Below, one piece after another: positions 1-5,386 of a stretch of DNA of 9,371 bases. The notes under the pieces are model-generated. The model was not told where the DNA came from. It saw nothing but the letters and a program-made list of their open reading frames with translations, and did no database searches. This DNA comes from an uncultured Collinsella sp. GTDB lineage: Bacteria; Actinomycetota; Coriobacteriia; Coriobacteriales; Coriobacteriaceae. The stretch spans positions 1 through 9,371 of the forward strand of contig URKV01000069.1 in the NCBI GenBank assembly GCA_900548565.1. The letters are read 5' to 3'. The position numbers were made by a program, and so were the translations under genes. Positions within the stretch are counted from its first letter, which is position 1, and the number at the start of each line of letters is the position of its first letter.

Positions 1-50
1 TACGAGGTGCTCAGGAGTCTCGTGGGCTCGGAGATGTGTATAAGAGACAG
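1..50 (+). other. Nextera i7 sequencing adapter left on the contig end (artefact)
   Basis: Bases 32-50 are the 19-base Tn5 mosaic end AGATGTGTATAAGAGACAG. Bases 17-31 are the Nextera read-2 adapter start (GTCTCGTGGGCTCGG). Bases 9-16 (GCTCAGGA) match the i7 index N704 in the primer orientation, and bases 1-8 match the end of the P7 primer with one mismatch at base 7. The order P7, index, adapter, mosaic end is exactly that of a Nextera library molecule. This is untrimmed library sequence, not genome, and it marks a contig end. An open frame that appears to start with GTG at 36 reads five adapter-encoded residues into the helicase gene by chance. Confidence 0.98.
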
Positions 51-731
51 GTGCACGACTTTGGCGGTAGTGACGATCCGGGCAAGCTCGAGGAGGAGCG
101 TCGCTTGGCCTACGTCGCCATCACGCGTGCTCGCAAGCGCCTGTTCCTGACCTATGCGGCCACGCGTCGCACCTACGGCTCGACCTCTGCCAACCCGCGC
201 TCGCGCTTCCTCAACGAGATTCCGTTTGAGGATATCGAGTTTGGCGGCATCGGTTCTGCCGGTTTTGAGGGCACGGGCTGGGAGAAGCGCGGCGACCGTC
301 ACGGCACCTTTGGCTCGGGCATGGGCTCGGATATGTACGGCGGCAAGGTGTTTGGCTCGCATACGCGCTCGACCGGCGGTTCCGGTTCGCGCGGCGGATC
401 GAGCTTCGACGACTTCTTTGGCGGCAGTAGCTACGGAACCGAGCGCCATCGTGGGGTCTCGCCCGACGCCGGCCGTGTTGCCTCGACCTTTGGCTCGGGC
501 GCGCCGCGCGTCAAAAAGCCGTCGTCCAAGGTGTCCCCGACGGTGGAGCGCAAGGTCGATCGTGCCAGCGCATCGCAGGACTTTGCCGTGGGCGATACCG
601 TGAGCCATAAGACCTTTGGCACGGGTACCGTGATCTCGGTCGCTGGAGACATGATCGAGGTTCAATTCGAAAAGACCGGCCAGACCAAAAAGCTAATGAA
701 AGGTTTTGCACCGATCGTCAAGCTGTCGTGA
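51..731 (+). CDS. pcrA: PcrA/UvrD-type ATP-dependent DNA helicase, 3' part only
   Basis: Only the C-terminal 226 residues are present; the 5' end is cut by the adapter junction at 50/51. Superfamily 1A helicases of this type unwind DNA in repair and plasmid replication. Seen here: motif VI (EEERRLAYVAITRAR, bases 90-134), whose arginines contact ATP, then the end of domain 2A. About 100 residues of Gly/Ser-rich, low-complexity linker follow (bases about 240-510), then a short basic segment. The last 47 residues (AVGDTVSHKTFGTGTV onward) form the Tudor-like domain that binds RNA polymerase in PcrA. That terminal domain and the motif VI wording favour PcrA over Rep. The linker is longer and more glycine-rich than in Bacillus PcrA. 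The stop codon is TGA at 729-731. The family call is firm; the missing N-terminal part cannot be assessed. Confidence 0.93.
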   Translation: MHDFGGSDDPGKLEEERRLAYVAITRARKRLFLTYAATRRTYGSTSANPRSRFLNEIPFEDIEFGGIGSAGFEGTGWEKRGDRHGTFGSGMGSDMYGGKVFGSHTRSTGGSGSRGGSSFDDFFGGSSYGTERHRGVSPDAGRVASTFGSGAPRVKKPSSKVSPTVERKVDRASASQDFAVGDTVSHKTFGTGTVISVAGDMIEVQFEKTGQTKKLMKGFAPIVKLS

Positions 732-738
732 TCCCGGC

Positions 739-868
739 GGACCTGGGCGGGCGTATGGGGCAACATCGCCTGCTCGGGCAGTCCTGCGCAAGACGGAGAG
801 CACATTAAGTGCTCTCCCTTGCGTGCGGAACTCGCGATCGATGTTGCCCCATACGCCCGCCCAGGTCC
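739..868. repeat. Large palindrome with 30-base perfect arms and an inner hairpin
   Basis: Bases 739-768 and 839-868 are perfect reverse complements (30 of 30). Nested inside is a second perfect 9-base stem (795-803 with 809-817, loop ATTAA), extended by CGCAAG/CTTGCG (787-792 with 818-823) after a two-base bulge. The whole 130-base unit can fold as a long hairpin in RNA or a cruciform in DNA. It starts 8 bases after the pcrA stop, in the convergent gap before manA. No poly-T follows it, no ORF fits in it, and no target-site duplication is obvious. It could be a MITE/REP-like intergenic element or a structured 3' end; the sequence alone does not decide. Confidence 0.85.
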
Positions 869-952
869 TTGGGTAACATTGCTTGCGAACGCCGCTCCGC
901 TCGTCCGCTTTTTGATTTGGAGAACCGGGTGGGCTGATATGTAGATACGAGT

Positions 953-997
953 AGGGGCTCCTCCGTTGATGAACGGGGGAGCCCCTTGTTTCGTTTT
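953..997 (+). terminator. Rho-independent terminator in the pcrA/manA convergent gap
   Basis: A 15-base stem (953-967 with 972-986, one T-G wobble, loop GATG) is followed by a T-rich tail TGTTTCGTTTT (987-997). The tail is on the plus strand, so the best reading is termination of rightward transcripts from pcrA. The stem lies only 27 bases past the manA stop on the minus strand and could slow leftward transcripts, but no T-tract exists on that side. Confidence 0.85.
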
Positions 998-1012
998 GGT
1001 TGTTGTTGTGAC

Positions 1013-1945
1013 CTAGAGGTGGCTGATGATCAGTTCCATCTTGCCTTCGAGGTCGATGGAGCTGACGGTGCTCGGGGCCAGCAGGTGGCTTCCCTTGTGG
1101 ACGGGGTCGCCGCAGACGGTGCCTTCGCCGTCGATGACCGACAGGCACATGAAGGGCCAGCGCTGGTCGAGGGTCTTGCTGCCGTTGACGCGCACGCGAT
1201 CGACGGTGTAGCAGGGGTTGGACTCGAGCTCGGTCACGCCGTCCACCTCGGGCGCGGTCACCGTGCCGTCGGTCGGAGCCTGAGCATCAAAGTCGATGCA
1301 GTCGAGGCTCTGCTCAATGTGCAGCGGGCGCAGCTTTCCGTCGGTGCCGGGACGGTCGTAGTCGTACAGGCGATATGTCACGTCGCTCGACTGCTGCGTC
1401 TCCAGAATCAGCGTGCCGGTCTTGATGGCGTGAACGGTGCCGGAGTCGATCTGGAAAAAGTCTCCCTTGTGAATCGGCAGCACGTTGAGCATCTCGTCCC
1501 AACGGCCCCCCTCGATCATCTGCGCGGCCTCGGCGCGGTCGTGCGCGCGCTGGCCGACGATGATCGTGGCACCGGGCTCGCAGTCCAGTACATACCAGCA
1601 CTCGGTTTTGCCCAGGCTGCCGTTCTCGTGCTTGGCGGCGTACTCGTCGTTGGGATGAATCTGGATCGAAAGGTCGTCCTTGGCGTCCAGAATCTTGATG
1701 AGCAGCGGGAACTCCTTGCCCTCGCAGTTGCCAAAGAGCTCGCGGTGCTCGGCCCACAGCCACGACAGCGTGTGGCCGGCGTACGGTCCCTCCGCAATCT
1801 GGCAGTCGCCGTTGGGATGGGCCGAGATGGCCCAGCACTCACCGATGGGCCCCTCGGGAATGCCGTAACCAAATACGGTTTCGAGCTGGCGGCCGCCCCA
1901 GATTTTCTCGTGGAAGATCGGCGTCAGTTTAATCAAATCGGACAT
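1013..1945 (-). CDS. manA: Mannose-6-phosphate isomerase, class I (phosphomannose isomerase)
   Basis: Zinc-dependent cytoplasmic enzyme interconverting mannose 6-phosphate and fructose 6-phosphate, linking mannose use and GDP-mannose supply to glycolysis. The 310-residue length fits the short Bacillus-like class I type. Residues seen: N-terminal HEKIWGG (12-18), GECWAISAHPNG (35-46), the metal-site signature QIHPND with Gln95 and His97, Glu115 in KTECWYV, His172 in GTVHAI, and the active-site stretch YRLYDYDR with Arg192. The start chosen is the ATG at 1945 (MSDLIKL), because GGGAG sits 7 bases upstream. The ATG six bases earlier is only 1 base from that site, and a longer in-frame extension to 2005 has no family similarity. 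It follows the GntR regulator on the same strand with 72 bases between, so the two are probably cotranscribed. The stop is TAG. Confidence 0.95.
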   Translation of the reverse strand: MSDLIKLTPIFHEKIWGGRQLETVFGYGIPEGPIGECWAISAHPNGDCQIAEGPYAGHTLSWLWAEHRELFGNCEGKEFPLLIKILDAKDDLSIQIHPNDEYAAKHENGSLGKTECWYVLDCEPGATIIVGQRAHDRAEAAQMIEGGRWDEMLNVLPIHKGDFFQIDSGTVHAIKTGTLILETQQSSDVTYRLYDYDRPGTDGKLRPLHIEQSLDCIDFDAQAPTDGTVTAPEVDGVTELESNPCYTVDRVRVNGSKTLDQRWPFMCLSVIDGEGTVCGDPVHKGSHLLAPSTVSSIDLEGKMELIISHL

Positions 1946-2017
1946 GTGCATACTCCCATAAGGTTGTGCGGGTGCCGCGTAAGACAGCTCAAAACGAGCA
2001 CCCACCGGATTACAAAA

Positions 2018-2737
2018 CTAGGCCAGCGTTACGTTGTGCAGCTCAAAGCGGTCGCCCACATTGTGCGAGATAGAATATTCAAACGCGGTGCCGCTATCCA
2101 AGAAGCCAATCTGGTTGAGTTCGAGCAGGGGAGAGCCGGGTTTGGTATCCAGGCGCTCGGCTTCTTCCTCGGTTGCCGCCACGGCGCGGATGGTGCGATG
2201 GAAGCTCGAAATCTTCAGCCCGCATTGCTCGCGGATAAAGCCGTAGACCGATCCGTACAGGTCCTTCTTTTTAAGGCCCGGAATCAGCTCGAGCGGCATG
2301 TAGGTATACTCGATAACGATGGGCTTCTCGTCGGCCTGACGCACGCGCACGATGTGATAGGCAAAGTCATCCTCGGCAATTCCCAGCTGGGCTGCGATGT
2401 CCGCTGGTGGATTAACGATCGAGAAATCGTAGACCACCGAGGTCACCTTCTCCCCGCGGTGCTCATACGAAAAACCCTGGGCACGGTCGTTTTTGCCCTG
2501 GAAAAACGCCTGGCCGGGAAGCCCCGCCGTGCCCTTAACGTAGGTACCCGATCCACGCCGGCTGGTAATAAGACCTTCTTCGGTGATTTGTTCAAGAGCT
2601 CGTTTGACGGTGATTTTTGAAACGCTATAGAGCTCGCAGAACTCAACGACGGTGGGAAGCTTGTCGCCCGGTTTAAGAGCGCCATCCTCAATACTTTGAC
2701 GAATATCTGCAGCTATCGCCTCGTATTTGGGAATCAA
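2018..2737 (-). CDS. GntR-family transcriptional regulator, HutC/UTRA subfamily
   Basis: A 239-residue DNA-binding regulator. Residues about 4-68 form the GntR winged helix-turn-helix (PKYEAIAADIRQSIEDGALK, then KLPTVVEFCELYSVSKITVK and the wing RRGSGTYVKG). Residues about 90-236 form a UTRA effector domain, which in this family binds small molecules, often sugars or sugar phosphates. The start is TTG at 2737, preceded by a strong AAAGGAGG only 4 bases away; no better ATG exists and the N-terminus fits the family. It lies upstream of manA on the same strand and divergent from the ROK kinase, which suggests control of hexose or mannose metabolism and perhaps of its own gene. Effector and targets are inference. 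No GntR operator matching the GTnTAnAC pattern was evident nearby. Confidence 0.93.
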   Translation of the reverse strand: MIPKYEAIAADIRQSIEDGALKPGDKLPTVVEFCELYSVSKITVKRALEQITEEGLITSRRGSGTYVKGTAGLPGQAFFQGKNDRAQGFSYEHRGEKVTSVVYDFSIVNPPADIAAQLGIAEDDFAYHIVRVRQADEKPIVIEYTYMPLELIPGLKKKDLYGSVYGFIREQCGLKISSFHRTIRAVAATEEEAERLDTKPGSPLLELNQIGFLDSGTAFEYSISHNVGDRFELHNVTLA

Positions 2738-2773
2738 GGAACCTCCTTTCCAACTTGATTGAGAATAAAAGAA

Positions 2774-2779
2774 AGTATA
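2774..2779 (-). promoter_or_regulatory. Candidate -10 box for gntR-manA
   Basis: The minus-strand hexamer TATACT matches the sigma-70 -10 consensus at five of six positions and lies about 37 bases before the gntR start codon. The same hexamer precedes the aminotransferase and the tat gene. A matching -35 was not found at the usual spacing. Confidence 0.4.
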
Positions 2780-2979
2780 GTCAACACCTAAGTATCTCTA
2801 TTGAGTTATTGAAAAGTTCGAGGAAGATAAAATTAAAAGTCGCCCCGCTTGAAAAATTAGAGCGTTTTAAATGATAAACATCTGAGTAGTGTCGTGTTGA
2901 GAAATGATCGGTCCGAGGACGGGGCCGAACCGATATAACACCCAGCGAACCGAATCTCGTACTCTGCGCTTCCCCAGAT

Positions 2980-3019
2980 AAAACCTGCCAAAACAAACCT
3001 GTCCTTTTTGGTAGGTTTT
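2980..3019. promoter_or_regulatory. Inverted repeat upstream of the ROK kinase (operator or leader hairpin)
   Basis: A 14-base stem, AAAACCTGCCAAAA (2980-2993) with TTTTGGTAGGTTTT (3006-3019), has one G-T wobble and a 12-base loop. The loop contains a further AAACCTGTCC, so the core AAACCTRYC occurs three times, twice direct and once inverted. It lies 55 bases before the kinase start. The T-run of the right arm makes it look like a weak terminator, but no rightward gene lies upstream, so an operator is the better guess. Which protein binds is unknown. Confidence 0.5.
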
Positions 3020-3073
3020 TGCCTTGGGAGCGGTACCATACAGGCAATGTTTAAACGAGAAAGGCGGGCTCCC

Positions 3074-4027
3074 ATGGAACCTAAGCAGTATTACATCGGC
3101 ATCGACGTCGGCGGCACCTCGGTCAAGGAGGGTCTGTTCGATGAGGACGGAAACCTGCTTGCCAAGGCTAGCGTGCCCACGCCTCCCATCGTTGACGCTG
3201 CGGGCTTTGCCGCGGTGACCGAGGCTATCGACCAGGTGGTCGCCAAGGCCCAGATTCCGCGTGCCTTTGTGTCGGGCATTGGCCTGGCCGTTCCGTGCCC
3301 CATCCCGGCATCGGGCGATGCCAAGGTCAAGGCGAACATCGCCATCAACCTGCCCGAGCTCAAGATCGCCATCCAGGAGCACTGCCCCGACGCGGTCGTT
3401 AAGTACGAGAACGACGCCAACGCTGCTGCTATGGGCGAGGCCTGGCTCGGCTCTGCCAAGGGCGTACAGAACGTCGTGATGGTTACCATTGGTACCGGCG
3501 TGGGCGGCGGCGTTATCGTTAACGGCGACGTGGTATCGGGCGTTGTGGGTGCTGGCGGCGAGATTGGCCACATGTGCCTGAACCCGGCCGAGGAGCGCAC
3601 CTGCGGCTGCGGCGGCCATGGCCACCTGGAGCAGTATTCCAGCGCCACCGGCGTGGTGAGCAACTACCTTGCCGAGTGCAAGAAGGCAGGCGTCGAGCCC
3701 ATCGAGCTGACCGGCCCCTCCGATTCCAAGGACGTGTTCCAGGCTTGTCGCGAGGGCGACAAGCTCGCGCTGGCCGCGGCCGATACCATGGCCGACTATC
3801 TCGGCCGCGCACTGGCGCTTATTGCCAACGTGGTTGATCCCGAGATGTTCCTCATCGGCGGCGGCGCCTCCGCCTCGGCCGATGTCTACCTCGACAAGGT
3901 TCGCGAGCACTTTAAGCAGTACGCGCTTTCCGCCTCGCGCGAGACGCCCATTAAGGTCGCTTCGCTCGGAAACGACGCCGGCATCATCGGTGCCGCCTAC
4001 GTAGCCCTGCGCGCTGCCGGCAAATAG
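3074..4027 (+). CDS. glcK: ROK-family sugar kinase, probable glucokinase
   Basis: A 317-residue cytoplasmic kinase that phosphorylates a hexose, most likely glucose, using ATP. Seen: N-terminal phosphate loop GIDVGGTSVKEG (residues 9-20), catalytic Asp114 in YENDANAAA, second phosphate loop TIGTGVGGG (138-146), and GGEIGH (161-166). The zinc signature is His166, Cys177, Cys179 and His184; the usual last Cys (GCLE) is His here (GHLE, 183-186). An adenosine-binding GGG follows near 262-264. There is no N-terminal helix-turn-helix, so it is a kinase rather than a ROK repressor. The start at 3074 (MEPKQYY) is preferred over the ATG at 3047: AAAGG lies 9 bases upstream and the family begins close to the phosphate loop. 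Substrate could instead be another hexose or an amino sugar. Divergent from gntR-manA. Confidence 0.9.
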   Translation: MEPKQYYIGIDVGGTSVKEGLFDEDGNLLAKASVPTPPIVDAAGFAAVTEAIDQVVAKAQIPRAFVSGIGLAVPCPIPASGDAKVKANIAINLPELKIAIQEHCPDAVVKYENDANAAAMGEAWLGSAKGVQNVVMVTIGTGVGGGVIVNGDVVSGVVGAGGEIGHMCLNPAEERTCGCGGHGHLEQYSSATGVVSNYLAECKKAGVEPIELTGPSDSKDVFQACREGDKLALAAADTMADYLGRALALIANVVDPEMFLIGGGASASADVYLDKVREHFKQYALSASRETPIKVASLGNDAGIIGAAYVALRAAGK

Positions 4028-4028
4028 C

Positions 4029-4089
4029 TGGTGCAAGGGGGTCAGGTTACTTTGCACCAACATGGTGCAAAAGGGACAGCCTTGGTCCC
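4029..4089. repeat. Small palindromic intergenic repeat after the ROK kinase
   Basis: TGGTGCAA (4029-4036) is followed by its exact complement TTGCACCA (4052-4059) and then by a second TGGTGCAA (4063-4070). Between them lies GGGTCAGGTTAC, and after the second copy the related AAGGGACAGC, with a further short stem GGGAC/GTCCC (4073-4077 with 4085-4089). The arrangement is one full palindromic unit plus a degenerate second copy, beginning one base after the kinase stop. No poly-T follows, so it is not an ordinary terminator. It resembles REP-type elements. Confidence 0.6.
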
Positions 4090-4195
4090 CGTGCCTGCGC
4101 CCCAAAATATGCCGTGGCCCTTCCGTCTGCGAAGGCTCGGCATCGGCGTGCTACCATAGCTACGTCCAAGTACACATATCAAGTGGAGGATATCC

Positions 4196-5119
4196 ATGGC
4201 AAACGTTCTTGTCTTTGGTCACCAGAACCCCGATAACGACGCCATCATGAGCGCCGTCGTCCTGTCCCAGTTGCTCAACCAGGTTGAGTATGCCGGCAAC
4301 ACCTACGAGGCCTGCGCCCTTGGTCAGCTTCCGGCCGAGTCCGCCAAGCTGCTCGCCGACGCTGGCATTGCCGAGCCCCGCGTGATTGATTCCGTCGAGG
4401 CCGGTCAGCTCGTCGTCCTCACCGACCACAACGAGTCTGCCCAGTCCGTCGCCGGCCTTAAGGACGCCACGGTCTTTGGCGTCGTCGACCATCACCGCAT
4501 CGGCGACTTCGAGACCGCCGGTCCGCTGCACTACATCTGCCTGCCCTGGGGCTCCAGCTGCACCATCGTCACCAAGCTTGCCGGCGTGCTCGGCGTTGAG
4601 CTTTCCGACGTCCAGGCCAAGCTGCTGCTCTCGGCCATGATGACCGACACGCTCATGCTCAAGAGCCCCACCACCACCGATGTCGACCGCGCCGTCGCCG
4701 CCAAGCTCGGCGAGCAGGTGGGCGTCGACCCGGTCAAGTTTGGCATGGAGGTCTTCCTCACCCGTCCGTCCGGCTCCTTCACCGCAGCCGAGATGGTCGG
4801 CAACGACATCAAGATGTTCGAGCCCGCCGGCAAGAAGCTGCTCATCGGCCAGTACGAGACCGTCGACAAGAGCCGCGCGCTCGGCATGATCGACGAGATT
4901 CGCGAGGCCATGCGCGCCTACGCCGCCGAGAAGGGCGCTGACGGCATTGTCCTGTGCATCACTGACATCATGGAGGAGGGCTCGCAGGTCCTGCTCGAGG
5001 GCGAGACCGAGGCTGCTCAGAAGGGCCTGGGCATTGCCGACGAGCACGACGGCGTCTGGATGCCGGGCGTCCTCTCCCGTAAGAAGCAGGTCGCTGCCCC
5101 CATCATGGCCGCCTGCTAG
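4196..5119 (+). CDS. ppaC: Manganese-dependent inorganic pyrophosphatase, family II (DHH)
   Basis: Hydrolyses pyrophosphate to two phosphates in the cytoplasm, pulling biosynthetic reactions forward. The 307 residues match the usual family length. Seen: the metal-site motif FGHQNPDNDA with His9, Asp13 and Asp15; Asp77 in LTDHNE; the DHH motif VVDHH (96-100); Asp151 in MMTDT; and the C-terminal DHHA2 substrate loop SRKKQ (294-298). The loop reads SRKKQVAAP rather than the common SRKKQVVP, a minor variant. The ATG at 4196 has GGAGG 6 bases upstream. The gene has a terminator after it and 168 bases before it, so it is probably a single-gene unit. Codon use is strongly biased to G/C third positions, as expected of a highly expressed gene. 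Confidence 0.97.
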   Translation: MANVLVFGHQNPDNDAIMSAVVLSQLLNQVEYAGNTYEACALGQLPAESAKLLADAGIAEPRVIDSVEAGQLVVLTDHNESAQSVAGLKDATVFGVVDHHRIGDFETAGPLHYICLPWGSSCTIVTKLAGVLGVELSDVQAKLLLSAMMTDTLMLKSPTTTDVDRAVAAKLGEQVGVDPVKFGMEVFLTRPSGSFTAAEMVGNDIKMFEPAGKKLLIGQYETVDKSRALGMIDEIREAMRAYAAEKGADGIVLCITDIMEEGSQVLLEGETEAAQKGLGIADEHDGVWMPGVLSRKKQVAAPIMAAC

Positions 5120-5138
5120 GTTTAGTTGACCAAATGCC

Positions 5139-5178
5139 ACGACCGGATCGCGGACGCCCCGCGCTCCGGTCGTTTTTT
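5139..5178 (+). terminator. Rho-independent terminator of ppaC
   Basis: A 9-base stem ACGACCGGA (5139-5147) with TCCGGTCGT (5165-5173), one mismatch, then CGCGG/CCGCG (5149-5153 with 5159-5163) and a five-base loop. A run of T (5173-5178) follows. It lies 19 bases past the ppaC stop. Confidence 0.93.
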
Positions 5179-5386
5179 GTGCGCGGCGCCGCGTCGTCTC
5201 TTGGACAGGCGTGCCCGCGCCGTTGAGCAAATAATGTTCAACCTGTGGTTCCGCTTTTCGGCCACGCTTGCGCGCTTGTCGTGCAGGGTAGGCTAGATGC
5301 AAGCGTAATACGTTAGAGCGCGGCGCCGCCACTTGGGCGGGCCGTGCTTTTTTAAGACGGGAGCCTTCCCGTGAAAGGAGCCGCCC
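5179..5386 (+). promoter_or_regulatory. nhaA leader region, candidate attenuator or riboswitch
   Basis: No gene is visible here. The region lies between the ppaC terminator and the nhaA start and ends with an intrinsic-terminator hairpin (5318-5353), then a perfect 6-base hairpin ACGGGA/TCCCGT (5357-5372) directly before the Shine-Dalgarno GAAAGGAG (5373-5380). Only 33 bases separate the T-run from the nhaA ATG, too few for a normal promoter with leader, so the nhaA transcript should begin upstream and cross the terminator. The G/A-rich stretch 5285-5317 just before the hairpin is a candidate sensing part. I cannot match it to a known Li+ or Na+ riboswitch consensus from memory. Confidence 0.5.
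5318..5353 (+). terminator. Intrinsic-terminator hairpin inside the nhaA leader
   Basis: Bases 5318-5330 pair with 5336-5347 (12 pairs, one G-T wobble, one bulged G at 5325, loop ACTTG), followed by six T (5348-5353). It is 140 bases beyond the ppaC terminator and 33 bases before the nhaA start. It could be a regulated attenuator or the end of an unseen small RNA. Confidence 0.75.

Larger units (their letters stand above)
2738..3073. promoter_or_regulatory. AT-rich divergent intergenic region between gntR and the ROK kinase
   Basis: No credible gene lies in these 336 bases. The stretch 2755-2900 is markedly AT-rich compared with the GC-rich genes on both sides. On the minus strand a TATACT -10-like box lies at 2774-2779, suitably placed for gntR, with no good -35 partner. 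An imperfect inverted repeat, ATCGGT (2907-2912) and ACCGAT (2929-2934), sits mid-region. The right part holds the hairpin described at 2980-3019, and a weak -10-like TACCAT at 3034-3039 before the ROK start. Both genes are probably transcribed outward from here. Confidence 0.6.

Noticed and set aside
36..50. GTG start giving five extra residues at the front of the helicase
   Set aside because: These codons lie inside the sequencing adapter and join the gene in frame by chance.
1946..2005. N-terminal extension of ManA by 20 residues
   Set aside because: The GGGAG site fits the ATG at 1945, and the extra residues have no similarity to the family N-terminus.
986..2620. 544-codon open frame on the plus strand opposite manA and gntR
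   Set aside because: It is antisense to two well-supported genes, has no family motifs, and is the usual open antisense frame of GC-rich coding DNA.
3047..3073. Earlier ATG for the ROK kinase
   Set aside because: No ribosome site at a usable distance, and it would add nine atypical basic residues before the phosphate loop.
2867..4105. 412-codon minus-strand frame opposite the ROK kinase
   Set aside because: Ala/Gly/His/Asp-rich antisense translation without recognisable domains; the plus-strand kinase has all its catalytic motifs.
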